Assembly: GCF_027257875.1 (NCBI RefSeq)
Contig: NZ_JAPVQY010000021.1
Span: forward strand, 1 to 64,000
Direction: 5' to 3'
DNA from: Burkholderia sp. IMCC1007
GTDB taxonomy: Bacteria; Pseudomonadota; Gammaproteobacteria; Burkholderiales; Burkholderiaceae
Length of the DNA stretch: 64,000 nt
How positions within the stretch are numbered: the first letter of the stretch is position 1; each line of letters starts with the position of its first letter. The notes under the pieces are model-generated. The model searched no databases, was not told the origin of the DNA, and was given only the letters and a program-made list of their open reading frames with translations. The position numbers and the translations under genes were made by a program. Shown here in pieces: positions 36,497 through 44,887 of this stretch.

Positions 36497-37796
36497 TTCG
36501 CTGTTCGGGCGGCTGGCGCTGCTGGTCGTCGGCGTGCTGCTCCTGTCGCACTTCGCGTGGTTTTTCGCGATGCGGCTCGAGCGCAGCCAGATGCAGACGC
36601 GCTATGCGGTCGAAGAGGCCGCGTTCCTCGTCGACGCGGTGCGCCAGCACGTCGAGCGCACGCCCGATCAGCCGCTGCCGTCGCGCGTGCGGCTCGTATC
36701 GCCGGACAGCCCCGACGTGCCGACGGGCGGCGACGCGAACCTGCCGGCGCCGCTCAAGCGTTTCCGTGACGACGTAAGCGAGCGGATGCCCGCGGGCACC
36801 CGCGTCGAGATCGGTCAGCCGGGCCATCCGCCGGTGCTGTGGGTCAAGGAGCCGACCGATCGCAACTGGATCGTGGTGCCGGTGCAGCCGTTGCGCCCGC
36901 CGCGCTCGCTCGACCGGATGCTGTTGTGGCTCGGCACGATTTTCTCGGCCGGCGTGATCGCCGCGCTATTCGCGGCGTGGCAGCTCCAGCAGCCGCTGCG
37001 CTCGCTCGCGCGTGCCGTTGCGCGCTTCGGCCGCGGCCAGCCGGTGCCGCCGCTGCGCGAACGCGGGCCGCGCGAGCTGCGCCAGCTCACGCACGGCTTC
37101 AACCAGATGGTCGAGCAGGTGTCACAGGCCGAGAGCGACCGCGCGGTCATGCTGGCGGGCGTCGCGCACGACCTGCGCACACCGCTCGCGCGGATGCGCC
37201 TGCGGGCGGAAATGATGGACGACGCGCGGTTGCGCGACGGTGTCGTGCGCGATGTCGACTCGATGTCGCACATCGTCGATCAGTTCCTGGTGTTCGCGCA
37301 CGGCGGGGCCGATCGAAGCGACCCCGTGCCGGTCGACCAGACCTGCGAGCGGATCGCGCGCAGCTATCGGGCGGTCGCGCCGAACGCACCGACGGTCCAG
37401 ACGCATCTCGCGGCCGATGACGGCTTCCGTCTGCCGACCGCGACGCTCGACCGGATCCTGTCGAACCTCCTCGACAACGCACATGCGTATGGTGCGCCGC
37501 CCGTGGTCGTCGAGACGGTGCGCACGTCGGCCGGCTATGTGCTGTCGGTCAGCGACAGCGGCGGCGGGATCGCGCCGCGCGACCTCGCGGCCGCGACGCG
37601 GCCGTTCGTGCGGCTCGACCCCGCGCGCGGCGGGAACGGCCACAGCGGGCTCGGGCTCGCGATCGTCGAGCGGCTGGTCGTCAGGCTGGGCGGGGTGTGC
37701 GAGATCGGCAACCGTCCCGAGGGCGGCCTGCGCGTGGCGATGACGTTCCCGTTCGACGTGGTGCCGAAGGACGAACTTCACGCACAGGCCGCGTAA
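36480..37796 (+). CDS. Two-component sensor histidine kinase, EnvZ-like
   Basis: 438 residues. First helix at about 10-30, a periplasmic domain of ~120 residues (about 31-150), second helix at about 150-172, HAMP, H-box VAHDLRTPLARMRL with His near 230, N-box LSNLLDNAHAYG and G-boxes SDSGGGIA and GHSGLGLAIV. A full kinase with short periplasmic sensor, as in EnvZ/CpxA types. It overlaps the response regulator and probably controls itself and the divergent periplasmic Spy-like protein. Confidence 0.92.
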   Translation: MRKPIDSLFGRLALLVVGVLLLSHFAWFFAMRLERSQMQTRYAVEEAAFLVDAVRQHVERTPDQPLPSRVRLVSPDSPDVPTGGDANLPAPLKRFRDDVSERMPAGTRVEIGQPGHPPVLWVKEPTDRNWIVVPVQPLRPPRSLDRMLLWLGTIFSAGVIAALFAAWQLQQPLRSLARAVARFGRGQPVPPLRERGPRELRQLTHGFNQMVEQVSQAESDRAVMLAGVAHDLRTPLARMRLRAEMMDDARLRDGVVRDVDSMSHIVDQFLVFAHGGADRSDPVPVDQTCERIARSYRAVAPNAPTVQTHLAADDGFRLPTATLDRILSNLLDNAHAYGAPPVVVETVRTSAGYVLSVSDSGGGIAPRDLAAATRPFVRLDPARGGNGHSGLGLAIVERLVVRLGGVCEIGNRPEGGLRVAMTFPFDVVPKDELHAQAA

Positions 37797-37805
37797 GCGG
37801 CGCAT

Positions 37806-37830
37806 GCGGCGCCTGCCGGGCAGGCGCCGC
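37806..37830. terminator. Strong hairpin between the kinase gene and the convergent small ORF
   Basis: GCGGCGCCTGC and GCAGGCGCCGC make an 11-bp perfect stem with a 3-base loop in the 40-bp convergent gap. There is no U-run. Confidence 0.5.
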
Positions 37831-37836
37831 GCGGCA

Positions 37837-38103
37837 TCATTCGCCGAACAGCGTGCCGAGCGTCTCGGCGGCGTTGCTGTCGATGGTGTTGTAGGTCACG
37901 CTCGTGGCCTCGAAGATATAGACGGTCGTATAGCGGCCGAGGCGCTCCAGGATTTCCTCCTGCAACGATTCCGGCACGACGTTCATGTTCAGGTACCACG
38001 CCGTCGACGACAACCGCGTCTGGAACGACCCGTATTCCTGCATCAGCTCGTAGAACGCGTCGGCATCCTGATCGCGGCAGACGATCACCAAATTTCCTGC
38101 CAT
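37837..38103 (-). CDS. Small Cas2/SinR-like conserved protein of unknown function
   Basis: 88 residues starting MAGNLVIVCRDQDADAF. The order of predicted strands and helices (LVIVC, DAFYELMQEYGSF, STAWYLNMN, LQEEILERL, TTVYIFEAT) resembles the ferredoxin-like fold of Cas2/VapD and of the small proteins annotated SinR in proteobacteria. There is no cas gene or repeat array here, so any CRISPR role is unlikely. It has an acidic C-terminus (TLGTLFGE). GGGAGGAAGGG gives a strong ribosome-binding site. Confidence 0.6.
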   Translation of the reverse strand: MAGNLVIVCRDQDADAFYELMQEYGSFQTRLSSTAWYLNMNVVPESLQEEILERLGRYTTVYIFEATSVTYNTIDSNAAETLGTLFGE

Positions 38104-38543
38104 TCCCTTCCTCCCGCTGGTCGAACGATCCCTAGGGGCTGTCTGTCGGCAGACTCTAAGGGCTAGCCCCGATCATACCCGCTTCAACGCGTTCGTCCGC
38201 AGACCTCCGGCATGGTTTGCGTCCGAGTGCGGCGGGCGGGTTCACGGCCGGCCCGGATCACGGCATAATTCGGGGCCTGCATGCCGGCCGACCGACTGCG
38301 GCCGGGTTGCTCCGCACCGTGCGCCCGCCGTCGGCCCGCGCGCCGGGCACGCACCGTGCGGCGCCCGCGCGTCGCACCGTCCCCGGACGGTTGTACCTGA
38401 AATACAGGTTGGTGTAGTGTCGTGCCGTCGCGGCCCGACTCGGGGCACCGGGGCGCAGCTTGCACGCGCGGCGCGTCGCGCCGGCGTGAAATCGTGAATC
38501 CATCGAATTACCGCGTCGAATTACCGCGCCCGAGCGCTTTGCC
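38104..38543. other. Structured intergenic region upstream of the small ORF and of the ABC operon
   Basis: 440 bp without a supportable gene. On the side of the minus-strand gene it holds GTCTG-TCGG-CAGAC (38141-38154) and the 10-bp palindrome GGGCTAGCCC (38160-38169), possibly a structured leader. On the side of the ABC operon TTGTAC (38391-38396) and TGTAGT (38413-38418) at 16 bp could be a promoter, with the inverted repeat ACCTG-AAATA-CAGGT (38395-38409) inside it. TCGAATTACCGCG is directly repeated at about 38503-38528. Confidence 0.5.
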
Positions 38544-38597
38544 ATGAATCAACATCGTCTGCCGGCTTCGTTCGGCCTTACCGGGGAGGGCGCCTGA
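38544..38597 (+). CDS. 17-codon leader ORF before the ABC permease
   Basis: ATG 38544 opens a 17-residue frame (MNQHRLPASFGLTGEGA) whose TGA overlaps the permease ATG (TGATG, 38595-38599). The permease ribosome-binding site GGGGAGGG lies inside this frame, so translating ribosomes would terminate right at the restart site. Coding potential at this length is unproven. Confidence 0.4.
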   Translation: MNQHRLPASFGLTGEGA

Positions 38598-40354
38598 TGG
38601 ACGTCGGATTCTTCAATCCGAACCGGACTGCCAACGCGTCCGCGTGGCGTGTGCTGCCGAACCGGTGGGATTTCATCGCGTTTCCGCTGATCATCTGCCT
38701 GATCGCGATGGCGGTCGTCGGTTTCCATGAAACGATGGCGCCGATCGGCGTGCTGCAGACGCAGAAGATCTCGCTCGATCCGTCGAACCTGCCCGAATAC
38801 GCGCTGCGCACCACGCTGCGGATGCTCGCCGCGATGATCGCGTCGCTCGCGTTTACGCTCGTCTACGGCACGCTCGCCGCGAAAAGCCGGCGCGCGGGCA
38901 TGGTGCTGATCCCGATCCTCGACATCCTGCAGTCGGTGCCGGTGCTCGGCTTCATCTCGTTTACGGTCACGTTCTTCCTCGCGCTGTTCCCGAGCCGCGT
39001 GCTCGGCGCCGAGCTCGCGGCGATCTTCGCGATCTTCACGAGCCAGGCGTGGAACATGACATTCAGCTTCTACCAGTCGCTGCGCACGGTGCCGCGCGAC
39101 CTGGACGAAGTGTCGCGCGGCTTCCACCTGACGTCGTGGCAGCGCTTCTGGAAGCTCGAGGTGCCGTTCTCGATGCCGGGCCTGATCTGGAACATGATGA
39201 TGTCGATGTCGGGCGGGTGGTTCTTCGTCGTCGCATCGGAGGCCATCACCGTCGGCAACCAGACCATCACGCTGCCGGGCATCGGCGCGTATCTCGCACA
39301 GGCGATCGCGGACAAGAACCTCGGCGCGATCGCCTGGGTGATTCTCACGATGACCGTCGTGATCCTCGCGTACGACCAACTGCTGTTCCGCCCGCTGATC
39401 GCGTGGGCCGACAAGTTCCGGATGGAGAACACCGCGTCGGGCGATGCGCCGCAATCCTGGCTGCTCGACCTCGTGCGCCGCACGCGCCTGATTCATCAGC
39501 TGCTCGTGCCGGCCGGCTGGTTCTTCGCGAAAGCCGCGCGGATCCCGCTGCGCCTGCCGCTGTCGGGGGCGATGCGCTTCACGCTGCCGAAAGTCGAGAA
39601 GAAGGCGTCGCGCACCGTCGACATCGCGTGGGCGATCCTCGTGCTGATCGGCACGGCCTATATCGTGTGGCGCGTCGTCAGCTTCGTATCGACCGGCGTG
39701 ACGATGGCCGACGTTGGCCACGTGCTCGTGCTCGGGCTCATCACGCTGCTGCGCGTGGTCGTGCTGATCTCGATCGCTTCCGTGATCTGGGTGCCGATCG
39801 GCGTGTGGGTCGGGCTGCGTCCGAAGCTCGCCGAAAAGCTGCAGCCGCTCGCGCAGTTCCTCGCCGCGTTCCCGGCCAACCTGCTGTTCCCGGTGTTCGT
39901 GATCGTGATCGCGCGCTTCCGCCTGAACCCGGACATCTGGCTGTCGCCGCTGATCGTGCTCGGCACGCAGTGGTATATCCTGTTCAACGTGATCGCCGGC
40001 GCGACGTCCTACCCGAACGACTATCGCGAAGCGGCGACGAATTTCCGGATCCGCGGCTGGCAGTGGTGGCGCCAGGCGATCCTGCCCGGCATCTTCCCGT
40101 ACTACGTAACCGGCGCGATCACCGCGTCGGGCGGCGCGTGGAACGCGAGTATCGTGTCGGAAGCGGTGCAATGGGGCACGACCAAGATCGAGGCGCACGG
40201 CCTCGGCGCGTACATCGCGCAGACCACCGCCGCCGGCGACTTTCCGAAGATCATCCTGGGCATCGCCGTGATGTCCCTGTTCGTTACCCTGTTCAACCGC
40301 CTGCTGTGGCGCCCGCTGTATGCCTTCGCCGAAGCGAAGCTGCGGCTCGACTGA
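38597..40354 (+). CDS. ABC importer with two fused permease domains, nitrate/sulfonate type
   Basis: 585 residues. Two BPD_transp_1 domains in tandem, each with its own cytoplasmic coupling loop (VPRDLDEVSRGFHLTSWQRF near 165; YREAATNFRIRGWQWWRQA near 475), and ~12 membrane helices in total. The fused permease with a C-terminally extended ATPase is a known sub-type of the nitrate/sulfonate/bicarbonate importers. No periplasmic binding protein is adjacent, so the substrate and capture protein are unknown. It is followed 22 bp later by its ATPase. Confidence 0.85.
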   Translation: MDVGFFNPNRTANASAWRVLPNRWDFIAFPLIICLIAMAVVGFHETMAPIGVLQTQKISLDPSNLPEYALRTTLRMLAAMIASLAFTLVYGTLAAKSRRAGMVLIPILDILQSVPVLGFISFTVTFFLALFPSRVLGAELAAIFAIFTSQAWNMTFSFYQSLRTVPRDLDEVSRGFHLTSWQRFWKLEVPFSMPGLIWNMMMSMSGGWFFVVASEAITVGNQTITLPGIGAYLAQAIADKNLGAIAWVILTMTVVILAYDQLLFRPLIAWADKFRMENTASGDAPQSWLLDLVRRTRLIHQLLVPAGWFFAKAARIPLRLPLSGAMRFTLPKVEKKASRTVDIAWAILVLIGTAYIVWRVVSFVSTGVTMADVGHVLVLGLITLLRVVVLISIASVIWVPIGVWVGLRPKLAEKLQPLAQFLAAFPANLLFPVFVIVIARFRLNPDIWLSPLIVLGTQWYILFNVIAGATSYPNDYREAATNFRIRGWQWWRQAILPGIFPYYVTGAITASGGAWNASIVSEAVQWGTTKIEAHGLGAYIAQTTAAGDFPKIILGIAVMSLFVTLFNRLLWRPLYAFAEAKLRLD

Positions 40355-40376
40355 GACCGATCGAGAGCGAAACGCG

Positions 40377-41714
40377 ATGCACAATCCGAATGCTGTAAAC
40401 GCCCCCATCCAGACGTCCCAGCCCCCGCGCCTCGGCGAAGAAATCCTGCGCGTCGATCACGTCTGTCGCGGCTTCAACAAGACGCAAGGCGAGCTGCTCG
40501 TGCTCGACGATGCGAACCTGTCGCTGCGCGAAGGCGAGATCGTCGGGCTGCTCGGCCGTTCCGGGTCCGGCAAATCCACGCTGCTGCGGATCATCGCCGG
40601 CCTGATCGAGCCGACCGGCGGTGACGTGACCTATCTCGGCAAGCCGCTGCGCGGCCCGGCCGAAGGCGTCGCGATGGTGTTCCAGACCTTCGCGCTGTTC
40701 CCGTGGCTGACCGTGCTGCAGAACGTGGAAGCCGGGCTGGAAGCGCTCGGCGTCGGCGCGCGCGAGCGGCGCGAACGCGCGCTCGCCGCGATCGACCTGA
40801 TCGGTCTCGACGGTTTCGAGAACGCGTATCCGCGCGAGCTGTCGGGCGGGATGCGCCAGCGCGTGGGCTTCGCGCGCGCGCTCGTCGTCGATCCGACGAT
40901 CCTGCTGATGGACGAGCCGTTCTCCGCGCTCGACGTGCTGACCGCCGAAACGCTGCGTACCGATCTGCTCGATCTGTGGACCCAAGGCCGGATGCCGATC
41001 AAGTCGGTGCTGATCGTCACGCACAACATCGAGGAAGCGGTGTTCATGTGCGACCGCATTCTCGTGCTGTCGTCGAACCCGGGCCGCGTGATCGCCGAGA
41101 TCAAGGTGCCGTTCAAGCATCCGCGCAACCGTCTCGACCCGGCGTTCCGCAAGCTGGTCGACGACATCTACGCGAAGATGACCGCACGCCAGACCGGCGA
41201 GGCGACGAAGAAGGGGCTCGAACTCGGCAGCTGGCTGCCGCAGGTGTCGACCAACCTGATGGCCGGCCTGATCGAGACGCTCGCGATGGCGCCGTACCAC
41301 GGCCGTGCGGACATGCCGGAAATCGCGCGCACGCTGCATCTGGAAGTGGACGACCTGTTCCCGATCGCGGAAGTGCTGCAGTACCTCGGTTTCGCGGATG
41401 TGCGCGAAGGCGACGTGTTCCTGACGCCGCCGGGGCGTGTGTTCGCCGAATTCGGCACGCAGGAGCGCAAGCTGATGTTCGCGGATCATCTGCTCAAGCA
41501 CGTGCCGCTCGCCGCGCGGATCAAGAAGGTGCTGAACGAGCGCCCGGGCCATCGTGCGCCGCGCGTGCGCTTCGAGCAGGAGCTGGAGGATTTCCTGTCG
41601 GACGGCGCGGCCGAGGAAACGCTCGACGCGGTGATCGACTGGGGCCGTTACGGCGAGATCTTTTCGTACAACGACCAGACCGAGATCTTCAGTCTCGAGG
41701 ACGTCGAGTCCTGA
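40377..41714 (+). CDS. ABC importer ATP-binding protein with C-terminal AAA-associated domain
   Basis: 445 residues from ATG 40377. Walker A GRSGSGKST, signature LSGGMRQRVGFARAL, Walker B LLMDEPFSALD and the switch VTHNIEEAVF define a full nitrate/sulfonate-type ATPase (about 25-260). The extra ~180 residues (from GLELGSWLPQV to EIFSLEDVES) match the AAA-associated C-terminal domain found in this sub-type, thought to regulate transport; the ligand is unknown. It works with the fused permease. Confidence 0.87.
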   Translation: MHNPNAVNAPIQTSQPPRLGEEILRVDHVCRGFNKTQGELLVLDDANLSLREGEIVGLLGRSGSGKSTLLRIIAGLIEPTGGDVTYLGKPLRGPAEGVAMVFQTFALFPWLTVLQNVEAGLEALGVGARERRERALAAIDLIGLDGFENAYPRELSGGMRQRVGFARALVVDPTILLMDEPFSALDVLTAETLRTDLLDLWTQGRMPIKSVLIVTHNIEEAVFMCDRILVLSSNPGRVIAEIKVPFKHPRNRLDPAFRKLVDDIYAKMTARQTGEATKKGLELGSWLPQVSTNLMAGLIETLAMAPYHGRADMPEIARTLHLEVDDLFPIAEVLQYLGFADVREGDVFLTPPGRVFAEFGTQERKLMFADHLLKHVPLAARIKKVLNERPGHRAPRVRFEQELEDFLSDGAAEETLDAVIDWGRYGEIFSYNDQTEIFSLEDVES

Positions 41715-41722
41715 GCCACCGG

Positions 41723-41740
41723 CCGGGCCGCGCGGCCCGG
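41723..41740. terminator. Hairpin downstream of the ABC operon
   Basis: CCGGGCCG and CGGCCCGG form an 8-bp stem with a 2-base loop directly after the stop, between convergent genes. No U-run. Confidence 0.4.
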
Positions 41741-41786
41741 CATCCGCGTGTGCGGCGCGCGTCGTCGGGCGCCGCACATTGCAGCG

Positions 41787-42281
41787 TTACTGCAGGTTGC
41801 CCCAGCGGTCGACGGCCGGTTCCGCCGACGCCCACTTCCAGTTCGTGCCTTGCTGGCACGCACTCGCGAAATACCAGTCGGCCTTGTCGCCGTCCTTCAC
41901 CGAGAACGCGAATTCCTTGCACAGCGCGAGCGCCGTCGAATACGCCCGCGCGACGCGCACCTCGCCTTCGCCGTTCTCCAGCGGCAGCCTGTTCTTCACC
42001 TTCCACGGCTTCACTTCGCCGACGGCCAGCGAGCCGGCCACCTGCGCGATCGCGTCCTGCTGGTTCTGATGCAGCTGGTTCATCGTGCGCTTGACGGCCT
42101 CGTCGGTGGCCGCCTGCACGGCAATGCCGACGCCGATGCCCACGGCCGGGTTCGCGGTGACGAGGCCCGTCGCCGCACCGGCGAGCGCGCCGCTTGCCGC
42201 GCCGACCGAGCCGCAGCCCGACAGCGCGGCCGTGGCTGCGCACAGCGCGCCGAGCGCCGCGATACGGAGCGCGACGCTCAT
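41787..42281 (-). CDS. Lipoprotein with glycine-zipper segment (paralogue A)
   Basis: 164 residues. A lipoprotein signal ends at the lipobox LSGC (Cys ~22). A Gly/Ala-rich segment (GAASGALAGAATGLVTANPAVGIGVG as spread over about 26-52) could insert in a membrane. The C-terminal ~90 residues include the ending NWKWASAEPAVDRWGNLQ, shared with the neighbour. The start overlaps the stop of the upstream paralogue (ATGA). Function unknown; it looks like an outer-membrane-associated envelope protein. Confidence 0.78.
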   Translation of the reverse strand: MSVALRIAALGALCAATAALSGCGSVGAASGALAGAATGLVTANPAVGIGVGIAVQAATDEAVKRTMNQLHQNQQDAIAQVAGSLAVGEVKPWKVKNRLPLENGEGEVRVARAYSTALALCKEFAFSVKDGDKADWYFASACQQGTNWKWASAEPAVDRWGNLQ

Positions 42282-42829
42282 TGCAGCGCGCCCCAGCGTT
42301 CGGTTGCAGGTTCGGCCGATGCCCATTTCCACACCGGGCCGTCGCGGCAGATCGTGGCGACGTAGAACGCCGATTGCGCGGCCTTGTCGCCCTTGGCGGG
42401 CGTGTCGACCGCGAACACGATTTCCTTGCAGTCGAGCGGGCCGACGCTGATCATCCGGCTCACCGTTACGCGGCCCTGTTCGTCTTCCTCGATCGGGAAC
42501 GAATGGTGTGTCGACCACGGCGCGACGCCGCCGACATCGAGCGGGCCGGCCGCCTTCGCGATCTGTTCCTGCGTATAGCGGTGGGCGACGCGCTGCGTGT
42601 ACTGGACACCCGCACGGGCGCCGGCGACGGCGCCCAGGCCGATGCCCGTCGCGGCGGCGGCGTTGCTGGTGACCTTGGATGCGATCGCGGCGCCCGCGAT
42701 GCCGGCGCCGGCGGTTGCGCCTTCGCTGTACAGCGAGTTGCAGCCGGACAGCAGTGAGGCCGTGGCGATCGCGGCCAGCACGATGCGCACCGGCATGGCC
42801 CGGCGCGGCGATTCGAAGCGAGTGTTCAT
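42278..42829 (-). CDS. Lipoprotein with glycine-zipper segment (paralogue B)
   Basis: 183 residues from ATG 42829; an in-frame TTG at 42841 is less likely. Lipobox LLSGC near residue 29, a glycine-rich hydrophobic stretch (AGAGIAGAAIAS and GIGLGAVAGARAG), then a domain ending VWKWASAEPATERWGALQ. The shared C-terminal WKWASAEPA-x2-RWG-x-LQ and common layout show that A and B arose by duplication, but they are otherwise strongly diverged. Co-translated with A. Confidence 0.78.
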   Translation of the reverse strand: MNTRFESPRRAMPVRIVLAAIATASLLSGCNSLYSEGATAGAGIAGAAIASKVTSNAAAATGIGLGAVAGARAGVQYTQRVAHRYTQEQIAKAAGPLDVGGVAPWSTHHSFPIEEDEQGRVTVSRMISVGPLDCKEIVFAVDTPAKGDKAAQSAFYVATICRDGPVWKWASAEPATERWGALQ

Positions 42830-43102
42830 CCCTGAGTGCAAGTCCTGTCTGGGTGAGCGGCGACGCGTGCGCGTCCCGTTGCCGCGTCATTGTTTCGCAA
42901 TCGTCATACGAAAACTGCAAAGCTTTGACAAATCGCCGGGCGGCCGCTCGCGCGCGTATGCGCGGCGTTATTGTCGAACAGATGCTTCGCCAGGGGTCGA
43001 AACGTTACAAATTGAAGGTAATTGTTACCTTCGCATGCGAGCAAGCAACCTAGACTGTTTTGTTATGGAATGTTTCAACGACGGCCCCGAGCCGCGCTGC
43101 CC

Positions 43103-43315
43103 ATGAGACACCCCGCCATGCGCCGTTCGAAACGCTTGTCACCGCGGCCGCCCGAACCGGGCGCCGACCGTCCCGCTCCGCAGCGCGACGCGCCTGTTGC
43201 ACCGCCTGCGGGCGCGCCCGGCGAGACGCCGTCCGACGGCGATCACAACCAGGGCGGCGCACGCCCGGAAGGGCTCGACTATCAACGCGACCTCGGCCAG
43301 GAGCAGGACGCTTGA
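43103..43315 (+). CDS. Small disordered hypothetical protein
   Basis: 70 residues, Pro/Ala/Arg/Gly-rich with a PRPPEPGADRPAPQRD stretch and an acidic LDYQRDLGQEQDA end. No domain. It is in the same direction as otsA, 150 bp upstream. The 5' region (about 42900-43080) is less GC-rich and may hold the promoter. Coding status is moderately likely because antisense frames here look no better. Confidence 0.4.
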   Translation: MRHPAMRRSKRLSPRPPEPGADRPAPQRDAPVAPPAGAPGETPSDGDHNQGGARPEGLDYQRDLGQEQDA

Positions 43316-43465
43316 CGCCGTCGACGTTGCATTCCGCCGCCGCATTTCACTGCGCTCTTTGTTGCATCACTCACATCTGAATCGCCGCGTGGCCGCCTGC
43401 GGGCCGCCGCGCCCGTCTTGGCGCGCGCCGCGCGTCATCCAATCGAATCGAGGAGGGGAAGCCGC

Positions 43466-44887
43466 ATGAGCAGATTGATCGTGGTATCGAATCGTGTCGC
43501 CGCAGGCGAGGACACACGCCCGAGCGCGGGAGGGCTCGCGGTCGGCGTGATGGACGCGCTGAAGGAAACCGGCGGCGTCTGGTTCGGCTGGAACGGCGAG
43601 ATCGTCGGTGCGCCCGACGCCGCGCCCGCGATTCAGCGGGACGGCAACGTCACGTATGCGACGGTCGGGCTGACCCGGCGCGACTACGATCAGTACTACC
43701 GCGGCTTCTCGAACGCGACGCTGTGGCCGGTGTTCCACTACCGCGGCGATCTCGCCCGCTTCGACCGGCAGGAGTACGCGGGCTATCTGCGCGTGAACGC
43801 GATGCTCGCGAAGCAGCTTGCCGCGCTGCTGCGGCCCGACGACCTGATCTGGGTGCACGACTACCACCTGCTGCCGTTCGCGCATTGCCTGCGCGAACTC
43901 GGCGTGAAGAACCCGATCGGCTTCTTCCTGCACATTCCGTTTCCGTCGCCGGAGATGCTGCGCCTCGTGCCGCCGCACGAGGAACTCGTGAAGTTCATGT
44001 GCGCGTACGACGTTGCGGGCTTCCAGACCGATGCCGACAAGCAGGCGTTCGCCGACTACATCGAGCGGCGCGGGATCGGCACCGCGAGCGACGACGGGAT
44101 GCTGCATGCGCACGGCCGCGTCGTGAAGGTCGCCGCCTATCCGATCGGCGTGCATCCGGACGCGATCGCCGAGGCGGCTGTGCAGTATGGCGCGCGCAAG
44201 CCGGTGAAGATGCTGCGCGATGCACTCGACGGCCGCAAGCTCGTAATGAGCGTCGCCCGTCTCGACTATTCGAAGGGGCTGGTCGAGCGCTTCCAGTCGT
44301 TCGAGCGGATGCTCGCGAACGCGCCGGGCTGGCAGGGGCGCGTGTCGCTCGTGCAGATCGCGCCGCCGACGCGCTCCGACGTGCAGACCTACCAGCACAT
44401 TCGCGAAACGCTGGAAGGCGAGGCCGGCCGCATCAACGGGCGCTTCTCGCAGCTCGACTGGACGCCGATCCAGTACCTGAACCGCAAATACGACCGCAAC
44501 CTGCTGATGGCGTTCTTCCGGATGTCGCAGGTCGGCTACGTGACGCCGTTGCGCGACGGGATGAACCTCGTTGCGAAGGAGTACGTCGCATCGCAGGATC
44601 CCGCCGATCCGGGCGTGCTCGTGCTGTCGGAGTTCGCGGGCGCGGCAGCCGAGCTGACCGGTGCGCTGCTCGTCAATCCGTACGACCTGTCGCAGATGGC
44701 CGACGCGCTCGAGCGCGCGCTGTCGATGCCGCTCGCGGAGCGGCAGGCGCGCCATGAGCAGAACCTCGCGCGGTTGCGCGAGAACGACCTGTCGGTATGG
44801 CGCGACACGTTCGTCGCCGACCTGCGCAGCGTCGCGGCTGCCGCGTCGGTCACGCAGCGGGCGGGCCGGCGGATCGCCCATGTCTGA
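43466..44887 (+). CDS. otsA: Alpha,alpha-trehalose-phosphate synthase
   Basis: 473 residues from ATG 43466 behind AGGAGGGG. A GT20 enzyme making trehalose-6-phosphate from UDP-glucose and glucose-6-phosphate. Conserved: RLIVVSNRVA start, WFGWNGE, WVHDYHLLPFA, FFLHIPFPSPE, ARLDYSKGLVERF (phosphate binding) and PLRDGMNLVAKEYVA. The usual partner otsB (phosphatase) is not next to it; instead an ATPase overlaps by 8 bp. Trehalose protects against osmotic and desiccation stress. Confidence 0.95.
   Translation: MSRLIVVSNRVAAGEDTRPSAGGLAVGVMDALKETGGVWFGWNGEIVGAPDAAPAIQRDGNVTYATVGLTRRDYDQYYRGFSNATLWPVFHYRGDLARFDRQEYAGYLRVNAMLAKQLAALLRPDDLIWVHDYHLLPFAHCLRELGVKNPIGFFLHIPFPSPEMLRLVPPHEELVKFMCAYDVAGFQTDADKQAFADYIERRGIGTASDDGMLHAHGRVVKVAAYPIGVHPDAIAEAAVQYGARKPVKMLRDALDGRKLVMSVARLDYSKGLVERFQSFERMLANAPGWQGRVSLVQIAPPTRSDVQTYQHIRETLEGEAGRINGRFSQLDWTPIQYLNRKYDRNLLMAFFRMSQVGYVTPLRDGMNLVAKEYVASQDPADPGVLVLSEFAGAAAELTGALLVNPYDLSQMADALERALSMPLAERQARHEQNLARLRENDLSVWRDTFVADLRSVAAAASVTQRAGRRIAHV

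Noticed and set aside
37837-38103. Cas2 gene
   Set aside because: Fold resemblance only; no cas1, effector or repeats in the window.
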